Part shown: positions 9,302 to 18,342 of the stretch, piece after piece | Layout of the letters: the number at the start of each line of letters is the position of its first letter | How positions within the stretch are numbered: the first letter of the stretch is position 1 | From: Lysobacter alkalisoli | GTDB lineage: Bacteria; Pseudomonadota; Gammaproteobacteria; Xanthomonadales; Xanthomonadaceae | Reading direction: 5' to 3' | DNA: 64,000 bases | NCBI RefSeq assembly: GCF_006547045.1 | Contig: NZ_CP041242.1 | Coordinates: 692,001 to 756,000, forward strand | The notes under the pieces: model-generated | Database searches by the model: none | The model's input: the letters and a program-made list of their open reading frames with translations, nothing else | Told to the model about the DNA's origin: nothing | Made by a program: the position numbers and the translations under genes

Positions 9302-11091
9302 TCCTGCTTCCCGAGCTGTCCGCGCTGCACCTGCTTCGCCCGGGCTGGCTGTGGGCATTGCTGCTACTGCCGCTGCTGGCCTGGGCCTGGGCGTGGCGGC
9401 GGCGCCGGGCCGATGTCTGGCGCAGCGTGATCGATCCACACCTGTTGCCGCACCTGCTCGATGGCGTTGCAGCGCCGCGCCGGCACTGGCGGCATGGATT
9501 GGGCCTGCTGGCCGGCGTGCTCGCCTACACGCTGGCGATACTGGCCCTGGCCGGCCCGAGCTGGCGTCAGGTCGAACAGCCACTGTGGCAGGGCCGCGTC
9601 CCGCTGGTGGTGGCGTTGGACCTGTCGGGTGCGATGCTCGCCGCTGATCCGCCGCCGTCACGACTGGCGCAGGCGCGGGCCAAGCTCGTCACCCTGTTGT
9701 CCACGCGCGAGGAAGGCCCGATCGGCCTGCTGGCGTTTGCAGGCGATGCCTTCACGGTCGCTCCGATCACCGATGACGCGGCCAATGTCGCGCTGTTCAT
9801 CGATGCGCTCGCCCCCGACATCATGCCGGTCGACGGCCAGCGCGCCGACCGCGCGATCGAGGCCGCGGTACGGCTGATGCGGCAGGCCGGTTTCGAGCGT
9901 GGCCGGATCCTGCTGATGACCGGCGGCGCCGACGATCGCGCGACCGAAGCCGCCGCGTCGGCCCGTGCCGACGGATTCGAGGTCGCCGTACTTGGACTGG
10001 GCCGCAGTGGCGGCGTGGCCTATCGGGCCATCGACGGCAGGGCCGCGAGCGCGCGCTTCGACGAGGTCGAACTGCGCCGCGTCGCCAGCGCCGGAGGCGG
10101 CCGCTATGCCCGGCTTGCGGCCGAAGACAATGACCTTGAAAGCCTGGGCGTGCTCAATGCCGACGTCGCCGATGCCAGCGAGCAGGCCCATGCCGGCAGC
10201 GCGTGGCTCGACGAAGGGTTCTGGCTGCTGCCGCCGGTGATGCTGTTGTTGCTGTTGGCATTCCGCCGTGGCGCGACTTTGGCGGTGCTGGTGTTCGCGC
10301 TGTGGCTGCCGATGGCGCCCGTGCAGGCCGCGGACTGGTGGCGTCGCGGCGATCAGGTCGAGCACCGCCGCCTGACCGGAGCCGCCGAGGCCTACCGCCG
10401 CGAGGATTACGCGACCGCGGCCGAAGGCTATGCCGGGGTCGATTCCGCTACTGGCCATTACAACCGCGGCAATGCCCTGGCCAAGGCCGGACAGTACCCG
10501 CAGGCGCTCGAAGCCTACGACCGTGCTTTGCAACTGCAGCCCGGGATGGAGGACGCCATCGCCAACCGCGCGGCGGTAGAGGCGGTCATGCAGCGCCAGC
10601 CGCAGCAGGACGGTGGCGGCCAGAACGAACAGGAAGACCCTTCCGGCGAGCAGGACTCCGAGCAGCAGGGGGGCGAAACCCCGGAGCCGGGACCGGCCGA
10701 TACGAGCGACTCGCAGGGCCAGCCCGATCCCGGCGCCGAAGGCGAATCGGCCGATGACGCTGATCGGTCGAGCCGGCAGGATGATGCGGACGGTGGCGAT
10801 GACACGCCGGCGGAAGCCGCATCCGCCGATGACCGCGAAGCCCAGCAGGCAGCCGACGAAGCCCAGCGCCAGCGCATGCAGCAGGCGCTGGAGGAGGAGG
10901 GCAGTGAGGAGGAGGCCGGGGCGGGCATGGCGGAAGCGTCCGAAACTCCGGCCGAGCGCGAACGGCGGATCGCCAATGAAGCCTGGTTGCGCCGGGTCCC
11001 GGACGATCCGGGCGGCCTGTTGCGTGAGAAATTCCGTATCGAATACGAGCGCCGCCGCTGGCAGGGCGGCCCCGGAGGTTCCAACCGATGA
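9298..11091 (+). CDS. VWA domain and TPR protein (BatB-BatC fusion type)
   Basis: 597 residues; a good ribosome site (GGGAGGA, 9284-9290) precedes ATG 9298. It contains two N-terminal membrane helices, a VWA domain with DLSGAM (about residues 104-109) and LLMTGG (about 204-209), further helices at about residues 310-345, and then a TPR unit with NRGNALAKAGQYPQALEAYDRALQLQP near residue 385-410. The last 150 residues are highly acidic and Gln/Glu-rich, probably disordered. Combining BatB and BatC activities in one polypeptide is common in proteobacterial Bat operons. The second residue of the metal motif is Gly-Ala rather than Gly-Ser, so metal binding may differ from BatA. Confidence 0.88.
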   Translation: MILLPELSALHLLRPGWLWALLLLPLLAWAWAWRRRRADVWRSVIDPHLLPHLLDGVAAPRRHWRHGLGLLAGVLAYTLAILALAGPSWRQVEQPLWQGRVPLVVALDLSGAMLAADPPPSRLAQARAKLVTLLSTREEGPIGLLAFAGDAFTVAPITDDAANVALFIDALAPDIMPVDGQRADRAIEAAVRLMRQAGFERGRILLMTGGADDRATEAAASARADGFEVAVLGLGRSGGVAYRAIDGRAASARFDEVELRRVASAGGGRYARLAAEDNDLESLGVLNADVADASEQAHAGSAWLDEGFWLLPPVMLLLLLAFRRGATLAVLVFALWLPMAPVQAADWWRRGDQVEHRRLTGAAEAYRREDYATAAEGYAGVDSATGHYNRGNALAKAGQYPQALEAYDRALQLQPGMEDAIANRAAVEAVMQRQPQQDGGGQNEQEDPSGEQDSEQQGGETPEPGPADTSDSQGQPDPGAEGESADDADRSSRQDDADGGDDTPAEAASADDREAQQAADEAQRQRMQQALEEEGSEEEAGAGMAEASETPAERERRIANEAWLRRVPDDPGGLLREKFRIEYERRRWQGGPGGSNR

Positions 11092-12770
11092 GTCAGTCGT
11101 CGACGCATCTGCCGTCGTTCCCGGGCCGGTTCGTCCTGTTCCTGTTGCTGGGACTGCTCGCTGGCCATGCCGGTGCGGCCACCCGTGCCTGGCTCGACCG
11201 TGACCGCATCGCGCTGGGCGAAACCGTCACCCTCAACATCGAGACCGATGCGACCGCCAGCGCATCCCCCGACTACGCGCCACTGGAAACCGAGTTCGGG
11301 CTCAGCGGCCACACCAGTCGCCGCGGCAACCGGCGCAGCCTGTTCGCGGTGGCGCTGAAACCGCGTCGCGACGGCGTACTGACCGTGCCGGCGATCCGGG
11401 TCGGCAACGAACGGACTTCGCCGCTGTCGCTGGTGGTCACGCCGGCCGACGACCGCCCTGTCGCTGGCGCCGGCGAAGATGTCTTCATCGAGAGCGGCCC
11501 CGATCATTCGCGGCCCTACGTGCAGCAGTCGGTGGGCTGGGTGGTGCGCCTGTACGCGGCGGTGCCGATCGTCACCGGTACCCTCGACCAGCCGATCCCG
11601 GACGGTGTCGCATTCCAGCGCGTCGGCAACGACGCGCAGTATTCGCGCACGATGGGTGGCCGCCGCTACCAGGTGATCGAGCGCCGCTACATGCTGATTC
11701 CCGAGCACAGCGGTGAGCTGCGGGTACCGGGTGCGACCTTCGAGGGTCGCAGCGCCGCCAGCTTCTTCGACGACATGTTTGGCGGCCGCCGCGGCAATCG
11801 GCTGCAGGCGCAGGCCCCGGCCCATGCCTTGCAGGTCCAGTCGATTCCGGCCGATGCCCCACAGCCCTGGTTGCCGCTGCATGACCTGCAGTTGCGCTAT
11901 CGCGCCAACCCGTCCGGCTTGCGCCAGGGGCATGCCGCCACCCTGACCATCGAAGCACTTGCCGACGGCGCCACCGCGACCCAGATGCCGGAACTGGAAT
12001 TGCCGCCGATCGATGGCGTGCAGGTGTTCGCCGAGCGGCCGCAGATCGACGAGACCTTCGTAGACGGCCGGCCGCGGGTAAAGCTCACCCGCAGCTTCTC
12101 GCTGGTGCCCGACCGTGCCGGGGAGGTGCAGCTGTCCGGCGTGCGCATGGACTGGTGGGACGTGGCGGCCGGCCAGACACGCTCGGCGACCCTGCCGGCA
12201 TTGTCGTGGACGGTGCGGGCCGACGCCGGAGATGCGTTGGCGAAGATGGCACCGACCACCGATGCCTCCGCGCCGACGCCTGTCGTCTCGCCTCGCCCCT
12301 CGGACCGCATCGAAGTCCCGGCGTCGGCCGATGACGGCAATGCCCGTTACTGGGCCGCCGCCGCTGCGCTGTTCGCGATGCTGTGGCTGGCCACATTGTT
12401 GTGGGGCCTGCACCGTCGCCAGCCGATGGCGACAGCGAAAGCGAGAGCCGCCACCGTGGATGGTGTGGCGGTGCGCCCGGACCCGTCGGTGCTGCGCCAA
12501 GCGCTCGACATGGGCAGTTTCGAGGACGTGGCCGAAGCGCTGTGCGCGATGGCACAACCGCCCGTCGCGACCGTCGACGCGGTGATCGTCCGCCTCGACG
12601 ACCCTGCGCAACGGCAGGCGGTCGAGGCCATGCAGCGCGCGCGCTGGGCCGGCGGCGACGGTCCCGGGGCACGCGACCAGCTGCGCACGGCATTCGTGCA
12701 CGGGCCACGCTGGAAGGCGGTTGTCGAGCCCGAAGCATCGCCGCTGCCGCCACTGTATCCGCGCGAATGA
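11088..12770 (+). CDS. batD: BatD family protein
   Basis: 560 residues. Signal peptide at about residues 8-32 (FVLFLLLGLLAGHAGA), then repeated immunoglobulin-like oxygen-tolerance (BatD) domains with motifs such as AWLDRDRIALGETVTLNIE and YVQQSVGWVVRLYAAVPIVTG, a transmembrane helix near residue 425-445 and a cytoplasmic tail of about 110 residues. It is membrane-anchored with most of its mass in the periplasm. Last gene of the MoxR/Bat operon; the ATG overlaps the previous stop by four bases. The exact role of BatD is not established. Confidence 0.88.
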   Translation: MSQSSTHLPSFPGRFVLFLLLGLLAGHAGAATRAWLDRDRIALGETVTLNIETDATASASPDYAPLETEFGLSGHTSRRGNRRSLFAVALKPRRDGVLTVPAIRVGNERTSPLSLVVTPADDRPVAGAGEDVFIESGPDHSRPYVQQSVGWVVRLYAAVPIVTGTLDQPIPDGVAFQRVGNDAQYSRTMGGRRYQVIERRYMLIPEHSGELRVPGATFEGRSAASFFDDMFGGRRGNRLQAQAPAHALQVQSIPADAPQPWLPLHDLQLRYRANPSGLRQGHAATLTIEALADGATATQMPELELPPIDGVQVFAERPQIDETFVDGRPRVKLTRSFSLVPDRAGEVQLSGVRMDWWDVAAGQTRSATLPALSWTVRADAGDALAKMAPTTDASAPTPVVSPRPSDRIEVPASADDGNARYWAAAAALFAMLWLATLLWGLHRRQPMATAKARAATVDGVAVRPDPSVLRQALDMGSFEDVAEALCAMAQPPVATVDAVIVRLDDPAQRQAVEAMQRARWAGGDGPGARDQLRTAFVHGPRWKAVVEPEASPLPPLYPRE

Positions 12771-12840
12771 CGCCAACACGGCCCGGCCTGCAGCTGGCGC
12801 GGTTTGCTAAGCTCGCCCGGTCCCGACCCAAGCGAGTCCC

Positions 12841-14157
12841 ATGACCGAGACCCACGGCAAACCAGGCGGCATGCCCCTGCACACCCGCATGCTGATCGGC
12901 TTCATCGTCGGCGCTGGCGCCGGTGTCCTCGCCAATTTCTTCGCCGGCCAGGCCGGCTGGCTCGACGGCCTGATCCATTACGTCACCGACCCGGTTGGCC
13001 AGCTGTTCCTGCGCCTGCTGTTCATGCTGGTGATGCCGCTGGTGTTCTCGGCGCTGGTGTTGGGCGTGGTTGAAATCGGCGATCCCCGCTCGCTCGGCCG
13101 CATCGGCGGCAAGACCCTGCTCTGGATTCTCGCGGTGACCACGGTGGCGGTGACCATCGGCCTGGTCTGCGTGAACCTGCTCGAACCCGGCCGCGGCCTG
13201 CCTCAGGAGGTCGGCCAGACCCTGCTCGCCGCTTCGTCCGAGCGCGCCGCCGAGGTCGCCGGCAGGCGCGAGGGCGTGTCCGGCATCCAGATCCTGCTCA
13301 ACATCGTGCCGCGCAACCCGGTGCAGGCCGCCGCCAACGGCGACCTGATCGCGGTGATGTTCTTCGCCCTGATGTTCGGCATCGCCGCCACCGTGGTCCG
13401 CAGCGATGGCACCCGCAGCTTCGTGTCCGCGGTGCAGGGCGTCTACGATATCTGCCTGAAGCTGATCGGCTGGGTGATCCAGCTGGCCCCGTACGCGGTC
13501 GCCGCGCTGCTGTTCTCGATCACCGCCAAGCTCGGCTTCGAGGTGCTGGTGCAGCTGGCGCGCTTCGTCGGCACCGTGGTGCTGGCGCTGGGCATCCATT
13601 TCTTCATCGTGATCCCGCTGCTGCTGCGGGTCTTCGGTGGCATGTCGCCGCTGGCGTTCTTCCGTGGCGCCGAGCCGGCCCTGCTGACCGCATTCTCGAC
13701 CTCCTCCTCCAGCGCGACCCTGCCGACCACGCTCAAGGTCACCGAGGAGAACCTCGGGGTGCCGCGCCGCGTGGTCCGCTTCGTCTGCACCCTCGGCGCC
13801 ACCGCCAACATGAATGGCACTGCCCTGTTCGAGGGTATCACCGTGCTGTTCCTGGCCCAGTTCTTCGGGGTGGACCTGTCGCTGGGACAGCAGGTGCTGG
13901 TCCTGATGCTGTGCATCCTCGGCGGTATAGGCGCCGCCAGCGTGCCGGGCGGCTCGCTGCCGGTGATCGCGATGATCCTGGTGATGTTCGGCATCCCGCC
14001 AGAGGGCATCGGCCTGATCCTCGGTGTCGACCGCTTCCTCGACATGTGCCGCACCGTGGTCAATGTCGGCGGCGACATGGCCGGCTCGGTGGTGATCGGC
14101 CGCAGCGAGGCCCGGGCGGGGATCGCAACCGCGACATACTCGCCGGACGCGGACTGA
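12841..14157 (+). CDS. Dicarboxylate/glutamate:cation symporter (DAACS family)
   Basis: Inner-membrane transporter for C4-dicarboxylates or glutamate/aspartate driven by Na+ or H+. 438 residues and about eight membrane helices plus two re-entrant hairpins. Family motifs are all present: the serine-rich hairpin SSSSATLPTT (about residues 287-296), GATANMNGTALFEG (about 320-333), the second hairpin GGIGAASVPGGSLPVI (about 360-375) and DMCRTVVNVGGDMAGSVVI near the C-terminus (substrate-binding Asp, Arg and Asn). Substrate identity cannot be fixed from the sequence. It is a single gene, 70 bases after batD. Confidence 0.92.
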   Translation: MTETHGKPGGMPLHTRMLIGFIVGAGAGVLANFFAGQAGWLDGLIHYVTDPVGQLFLRLLFMLVMPLVFSALVLGVVEIGDPRSLGRIGGKTLLWILAVTTVAVTIGLVCVNLLEPGRGLPQEVGQTLLAASSERAAEVAGRREGVSGIQILLNIVPRNPVQAAANGDLIAVMFFALMFGIAATVVRSDGTRSFVSAVQGVYDICLKLIGWVIQLAPYAVAALLFSITAKLGFEVLVQLARFVGTVVLALGIHFFIVIPLLLRVFGGMSPLAFFRGAEPALLTAFSTSSSSATLPTTLKVTEENLGVPRRVVRFVCTLGATANMNGTALFEGITVLFLAQFFGVDLSLGQQVLVLMLCILGGIGAASVPGGSLPVIAMILVMFGIPPEGIGLILGVDRFLDMCRTVVNVGGDMAGSVVIGRSEARAGIATATYSPDAD

Positions 14158-14325
14158 CCGGCAGGGATTTTCTGCTGCAAGTGGCTGCGGCGGGGCGACA
14201 GCGCCGCTTCCGGATGGGACAATAGCGCGCCCGCCGTCTCGCCAGGCCCGGTCCGGACCCCGTTCGGACCCGCCGGCCGCCGCGTCGCGGGCGCCTCCGC
14301 CGCTTCCCAAGACCTGCCCGACACC

Positions 14326-16314
14326 ATGACGACGCCCAGCCGCCGCGATCTCGCGAACGCCATCCGATTCCTCGCCATCGACGCGGTCCAGGCCGCCAAC
14401 TCCGGTCATCCCGGCATGCCAATGGGCATGGCCGACATCGCCGAAGTACTGTGGAACGACTACCTAAGCCACAATCCGGACAATCCGAAGTGGTTCAACC
14501 GCGACCGCTTCATCCTCTCCAACGGCCATGGCTCGATGCTGCAGTACGCGCTGCTGCACCTGGCCGGCTACGACCTGCCGCTCGACGAGCTGAAGAACTT
14601 CCGCCAGCTCGACAGCAGGACCCCGGGCCACCCGGAGAACTTCATGACCCCGGGTGTGGAGACCACCACCGGCCCGCTCGGCCAGGGGTTCGCCAACGCG
14701 GTCGGCATGGCATTGGCCGAGAAGTTGCTCGCGCAGCGCTTCAACCGCCCGGAGTTTCCGGTCGTCGATCACCGCACCTGGGTGTTCATGGGCGACGGCT
14801 GCCTGATGGAAGGCATCAGCCACGAGGCCGCTTCGCTGGCCGGCACCTGGGGCCTGGGCAAGCTGGTCGCATTCTGGGACGACAACAAGATCTCGATCGA
14901 CGGCAATACCGATGGCTGGTTCACCGACGACACCCCGGCCCGCTTCGAGGCCTATGGCTGGAACGTGATCCGCGGTGTCGACGGTCATGATCCCGACGAG
15001 GTCAGGCGGGCGATCGAGGCCGCGCTGAAGTCCAGCGACAAGCCGACCCTGGTCTGCTGCCGGACCACGATCGGCTTTGGCTCGCCGAACAAGGCCGGCA
15101 AGGAGTCCAGCCACGGTGCGGCATTGGGTGCGGACGAGGTCAAGGCGACCCGCGAGGCCCTGGGCTGGGCGCACGACGCCTTCGTCGTTCCGCAGGAGAT
15201 CCAGGACGCATGGAATGCCGCGGAAGCCGGCGCCGCGCGCGAGGCGGAGTGGGGCGCGCTGTTCGACGGCTATGCCAGGCAGTTCCCCGAACAGGCTGCC
15301 GAACTGCAGCGCCGCGCCAACGCCACGTTGCCGGAAACTTTCCTCGCCGATGCCGACGCCTACATCGCGAAGTTGCAGGCCGACGGCCCGGTGGTCGCAT
15401 CGCGCAAGGCCTCGCAGATGGCGATCGAGGCGTTCGCGCCGTTGCTGCCGGAGCTGGTCGGCGGTTCGGCCGACCTCGCCCATTCCAACCTGACCCTGTG
15501 GAAGGGCAGCAAGTCGGTCGCCACTGACGACGCCGACGCCAACTACATCTACTTCGGCGTGCGCGAGTTCGCGATGACCGCGATCAGCAACGGCCTGAGC
15601 CTGCACGGCGGGTTCATTCCGTACGACGCCACCTTCCTGGTGTTCAGCGACTATGCCCGCAATGCGGTACGCATGAGCGCGCTGATGGGCGCGCATGCGA
15701 TCCACGTCTACACCCATGACTCGATCGGCCTCGGCGAGGACGGCCCGACCCACCAGCCGGTCGAGCACCTGGCGTCCTTGCGCTACATCCCCGACAACGA
15801 CGTCTGGCGTCCGTGCGATGCGGTCGAGTCGGCAGTGGCATGGAAGGCCGCGATCGTCCGTAACGATGCCCCGAGCTGCCTGGTGTTCTCGCGCCAGAAC
15901 CTCGACCACCAGCCGCGCAGCGAAGCGCAGGTCGCCGACATCGCTCGCGGTGCTTACGTGCTGAAGGATTCGGTCGGCGCGCCGGAGATCATCCTGATCG
16001 CGACCGGCTCCGAGGTCGGGCTCGCGGTCAAGGCCGCCGAACAGATCGGCGACAAGGCTCGCGTGGTCTCGATGCCGTCCAGCGACGTGTTCGACCGCCA
16101 GGATGCTGACTACAAGGAATCGGTGCTGCCGAATGCCTGCCGTAGGCGCGTCGCGGTCGAAGCTGGCATGTCGGACTTCTGGCGCAAGTACGTCGGCCTC
16201 GATGGTGCCGTGATCGGCATCGACACCTTCGGTGCCTCGGCCCCGATCCAGCAGTTGATGCCGCACTTCGGCTTCACCGTCGAGAAGGTCGTCGAGGCGG
16301 CAAAAGGGCTGTAA
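14326..16314 (+). CDS. tkt: Transketolase
   Basis: Thiamine-diphosphate enzyme that transfers two-carbon units in the pentose phosphate pathway. 662 residues, the usual length. The cofactor-binding motif begins at [18 protein letters not shown] (about residues 154-171) and continues to the Mg-ligand region DDNKISIDG. The substrate histidines occur in [10 protein letters not shown] (about 25-34) and [16 protein letters not shown] (about 464-479). C-terminal domain intact. The 168-base leader contains GACAATAGCG at 14218-14227, possibly a -10 region. A hairpin terminator follows. Upstream of the glycolytic cluster of this window and metabolically linked to it. Confidence 0.96.
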   Translation: MTTPSRRDLANAIRFLAIDAVQAANSGHPGMPMGMADIAEVLWNDYLSHNPDNPKWFNRDRFILSNGHGSMLQYALLHLAGYDLPLDELKNFRQLDSRTPGHPENFMTPGVETTTGPLGQGFANAVGMALAEKLLAQRFNRPEFPVVDHRTWVFMGDGCLMEGISHEAASLAGTWGLGKLVAFWDDNKISIDGNTDGWFTDDTPARFEAYGWNVIRGVDGHDPDEVRRAIEAALKSSDKPTLVCCRTTIGFGSPNKAGKESSHGAALGADEVKATREALGWAHDAFVVPQEIQDAWNAAEAGAAREAEWGALFDGYARQFPEQAAELQRRANATLPETFLADADAYIAKLQADGPVVASRKASQMAIEAFAPLLPELVGGSADLAHSNLTLWKGSKSVATDDADANYIYFGVREFAMTAISNGLSLHGGFIPYDATFLVFSDYARNAVRMSALMGAHAIHVYTHDSIGLGEDGPTHQPVEHLASLRYIPDNDVWRPCDAVESAVAWKAAIVRNDAPSCLVFSRQNLDHQPRSEAQVADIARGAYVLKDSVGAPEIILIATGSEVGLAVKAAEQIGDKARVVSMPSSDVFDRQDADYKESVLPNACRRRVAVEAGMSDFWRKYVGLDGAVIGIDTFGASAPIQQLMPHFGFTVEKVVEAAKGL

Positions 16315-16335
16315 GCCTTACGTTTGCCTGATGGA

Positions 16336-16360
16336 GAACGGCGCCCATGCGGCGCCGTTC
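16336..16360 (+). terminator. Probable terminator after tkt
   Basis: GAACGGCGCC and GGCGCCGTTC form a perfect 10-bp stem around the loop CATGC, followed by CTCTTTC. It lies 21 bases after the tkt stop. The T tract is weak. Confidence 0.75.
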
Positions 16361-16388
16361 CTCTTTCGGACCCTGTTTCAGCCCGCAG

Positions 16389-16416
16389 GATGGGTAGAGC
16401 CGAAGGCGAACCCATC
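16389..16416. repeat. REP-like palindrome (GATGGGT family)
   Basis: Inverted arms GATGGGT and ACCCATC flank AGAGCCGAAGGCGA. Elements of the form GATGGGT-AGAGC-GAAG-GCGA-ACCCATC are dispersed repeats in many gammaproteobacteria. Only one copy is in this window, so the repeat status rests on general knowledge. Confidence 0.5.
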
Positions 16417-16688
16417 ATTGCCACCTCCATCCGGGGTCGTTGTCCGGGGAACTTGCGGCGCAATGCCGCTGTCCGAGTCCCGGTCGGCGCGTTGACGTTG
16501 CTCAGTGCGCGTCGGTAGGCTCGGTGGCTGCACCACCCGGACAGGGTGGGCAAGGGAGAGAAGAACGGGATGGGACAGGGGGCAGGACAGGGGCGGGAGT
16601 ACCGCGATGACACATGCGACGTCTTGGCCGTTTCCTGCATCCATGCAGGTTCCAGGAGGCGTCCCGGTTGCGGGGCAGGGACCGTCGC
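16417..16688. other. Intergenic leader before the ABC exporter operon, with a 40-codon ORF
   Basis: About 270 bases with no recognised gene. A short plus-strand frame runs from ATG 16570 to TGA 16692 (40 residues, three cysteines, beginning MGQGAGQGREYRDDTCDVLA). Its stop codon overlaps the GTG start of the ATPase gene as GTGA. A purine-rich AGGGAGAG lies roughly a dozen bases before the ATG. It may be a leader peptide or chance; codon use gives no firm answer. Confidence 0.3.
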
Positions 16689-17363
16689 GTGATCGAACTG
16701 GCTGGAATCCATCGCCGCTACGACATGAACGGCCAGTCCGTGCACGCGCTGGCCGGGGTCGACCTGACGATCGAGGCAGGATCGTACGTGACCCTGACCG
16801 GCCCGTCGGGTTCCGGCAAATCGAGCCTGCTCAACATCCTCGGCTGCCTCGATCGGCCCGATCAGGGCCAGTACCTGATCGACGGCCGCGACGTGGCTCA
16901 CCTCGATGACGAGGACACCAGCGACATCCGCAACCGCCGCATCGGCTTCGTGTTCCAGAGCTTCCACCTGCTGCCGCGGCTGACCGTGCTGGAGAACGTG
17001 CTGTTGCCGCTGCGCTTCAACCGCAGCCCGCCGGCCGATGCCCGCGAACATGCCCTGCACCTGCTCGAACGTGTTGGCCTGGCAGAGCGGCACGACCACC
17101 GTCCCAACGAACTGTCCGGCGGGCAGATGCAACGCGCCGCGATCGCCCGCGCACTGCTGATGCGGCCGACCGTGCTGCTGGCCGACGAGCCAACCGGCAA
17201 CCTCGATTCGAAATCCGCCAGCGACGTGCTGGCATTGATCGACGAGGTCCACGCCGATGGGCAGACCGTGGTGATGGTGACCCACGACAATGACATCGCC
17301 GTCCGCGCGCCGCGCGAAGTGCGCCTGCGCGACGGGAGGATCGAGCATGACCATGTGCGCTGA
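16689..17363 (+). CDS. ABC transporter ATP-binding protein (MacB/LolD type)
   Basis: Cytoplasmic nucleotide-binding subunit that energises the permease encoded four genes downstream. 224 residues from GTG 16689, supported by AGGGA at 16677-16681; an upstream ATG at 16614 would add 25 residues with no family match. Walker A GPSGSGKS (about residues 39-46), Q-loop FVFQSFHLLPRLTV (about 83-96), signature LSGGQMQRAAIARAL (about 139-153), Walker B VLLADEPTGNLDS (about 159-171) and the H-loop VTHD. This is the LolD/MacB/FtsE-like class that partners tripartite exporters. The stop lies 17 bases inside the next gene. Confidence 0.93.
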   Translation: MIELAGIHRRYDMNGQSVHALAGVDLTIEAGSYVTLTGPSGSGKSSLLNILGCLDRPDQGQYLIDGRDVAHLDDEDTSDIRNRRIGFVFQSFHLLPRLTVLENVLLPLRFNRSPPADAREHALHLLERVGLAERHDHRPNELSGGQMQRAAIARALLMRPTVLLADEPTGNLDSKSASDVLALIDEVHADGQTVVMVTHDNDIAVRAPREVRLRDGRIEHDHVR

Positions 17364-18342
17364 GTCCCGTCCCGTCGCAGGGTTGTTGCTGGCCGTATCG
17401 CTGGCATTGCCATGCCCGGCCATGGCGGTGGTGCTGACCGGCGAGGTGCGGGCAGCGGAGGCACAGGGCATCCACGTACCACCGTCCAACATCTCGCCGG
17501 TGGCGCTGCGCTACTACGCGCCGGAAGGCGAGCGGGTCGAGAAGGGGCAGGTGGTGTTGCGCATCGACGCCGGTCCGTCCGCGACCCAGGTACGCGACCT
17601 GACCGCGCAGATCGAACAGGCGACGGCGAAGATTGCCAAGGAGGTCGCCGAACTGGAGGTCAAGCGCGTCGACGCCGAACTGGCCCTGATCGATGCCCAG
17701 GCCCGGCTGGCGACCGCGCGGATCGACGCGGCCCTCCCGCGCGAGCTGGTGTCCGGACTGGACTTCGACCGCTACCAGGGCGAACTGGAACGCACGACGC
17801 GCGAGGCCGCGCTCAAGCGCAGGGAGCTGGAGGATGCCCGTGCCGCGGTCCAGCGCCGCCGCGAGGACGGTGCGCTGGAGGTCGGGCGGCTGGCGATGCA
17901 GCGCGACCATCACGCCATGCAGGTCGCCACCGCCGAGGTCAGGGCCGATCGCGAGGGCGTGCTGGTGCACGGCTACGATCCGCGCAGCGGCAACCGTTTC
18001 GATGAGGGCTCCAGCGCCTGGCCGGGCTTCAAGGTCGGCGAAGTGGTCAGCGATGGCCACAAGCTCGTGCGGGCCTGGGCACTGGAGCCGGACCGGCAGG
18101 GCCTGGAAGCCGGACAGGCGGTGTCGTTGCGCTTCGACGCCCTGCCTGACGTCGAAGTCGACGGCCGCATCGCCAGCATCTCCGGCGTACCTGAGGTCCG
18201 GCCCGAATGGGGCGATGGCCGTTACTTCATGATCGACATCGATTTCGACGATGCTGAGCCCGGTGGACTGCTGCCGGGCATGAGCGTGCGGGTGATGGCG
18301 GCGTCCGACGAGACCGTGGCGGCGGCGGGAGCAGCGCCATGA
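17347..18342 (+). CDS. Periplasmic adaptor (HlyD/MacA-like) of an ABC exporter, first of three
   Basis: 331 residues. ATG 17347 has GGGAGGA six bases upstream and overlaps the end of the ATPase gene. Signal peptide to about residue 27 (LPCPAMA). A first biotinyl-lipoyl half (YYAPEGERVEKGQVVLRID) is followed by a long alpha-helical hairpin (about residues 75-205, Glu/Arg/Gln-rich coiled coil), a second lipoyl half (RADREGVLVHGYD) and a beta-barrel. Such adaptors bridge an inner-membrane exporter to an outer-membrane channel. It is one of three non-identical adaptors in a row, which is unusual. Confidence 0.82.
   Translation: MTMCAESRPVAGLLLAVSLALPCPAMAVVLTGEVRAAEAQGIHVPPSNISPVALRYYAPEGERVEKGQVVLRIDAGPSATQVRDLTAQIEQATAKIAKEVAELEVKRVDAELALIDAQARLATARIDAALPRELVSGLDFDRYQGELERTTREAALKRRELEDARAAVQRRREDGALEVGRLAMQRDHHAMQVATAEVRADREGVLVHGYDPRSGNRFDEGSSAWPGFKVGEVVSDGHKLVRAWALEPDRQGLEAGQAVSLRFDALPDVEVDGRIASISGVPEVRPEWGDGRYFMIDIDFDDAEPGGLLPGMSVRVMAASDETVAAAGAAP

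Noticed and set aside
10515-12779. A 754-codon minus-strand frame opposite the VWA/TPR and batD genes
   Set aside because: Low-complexity Ser/Pro/Arg-rich translation complementary to an acidic coding region; no ribosome site or family.
16324-16518. A 64-codon plus-strand frame after tkt
   Set aside because: It spans the tkt terminator hairpin and a REP-like palindrome, and has no ribosome site.
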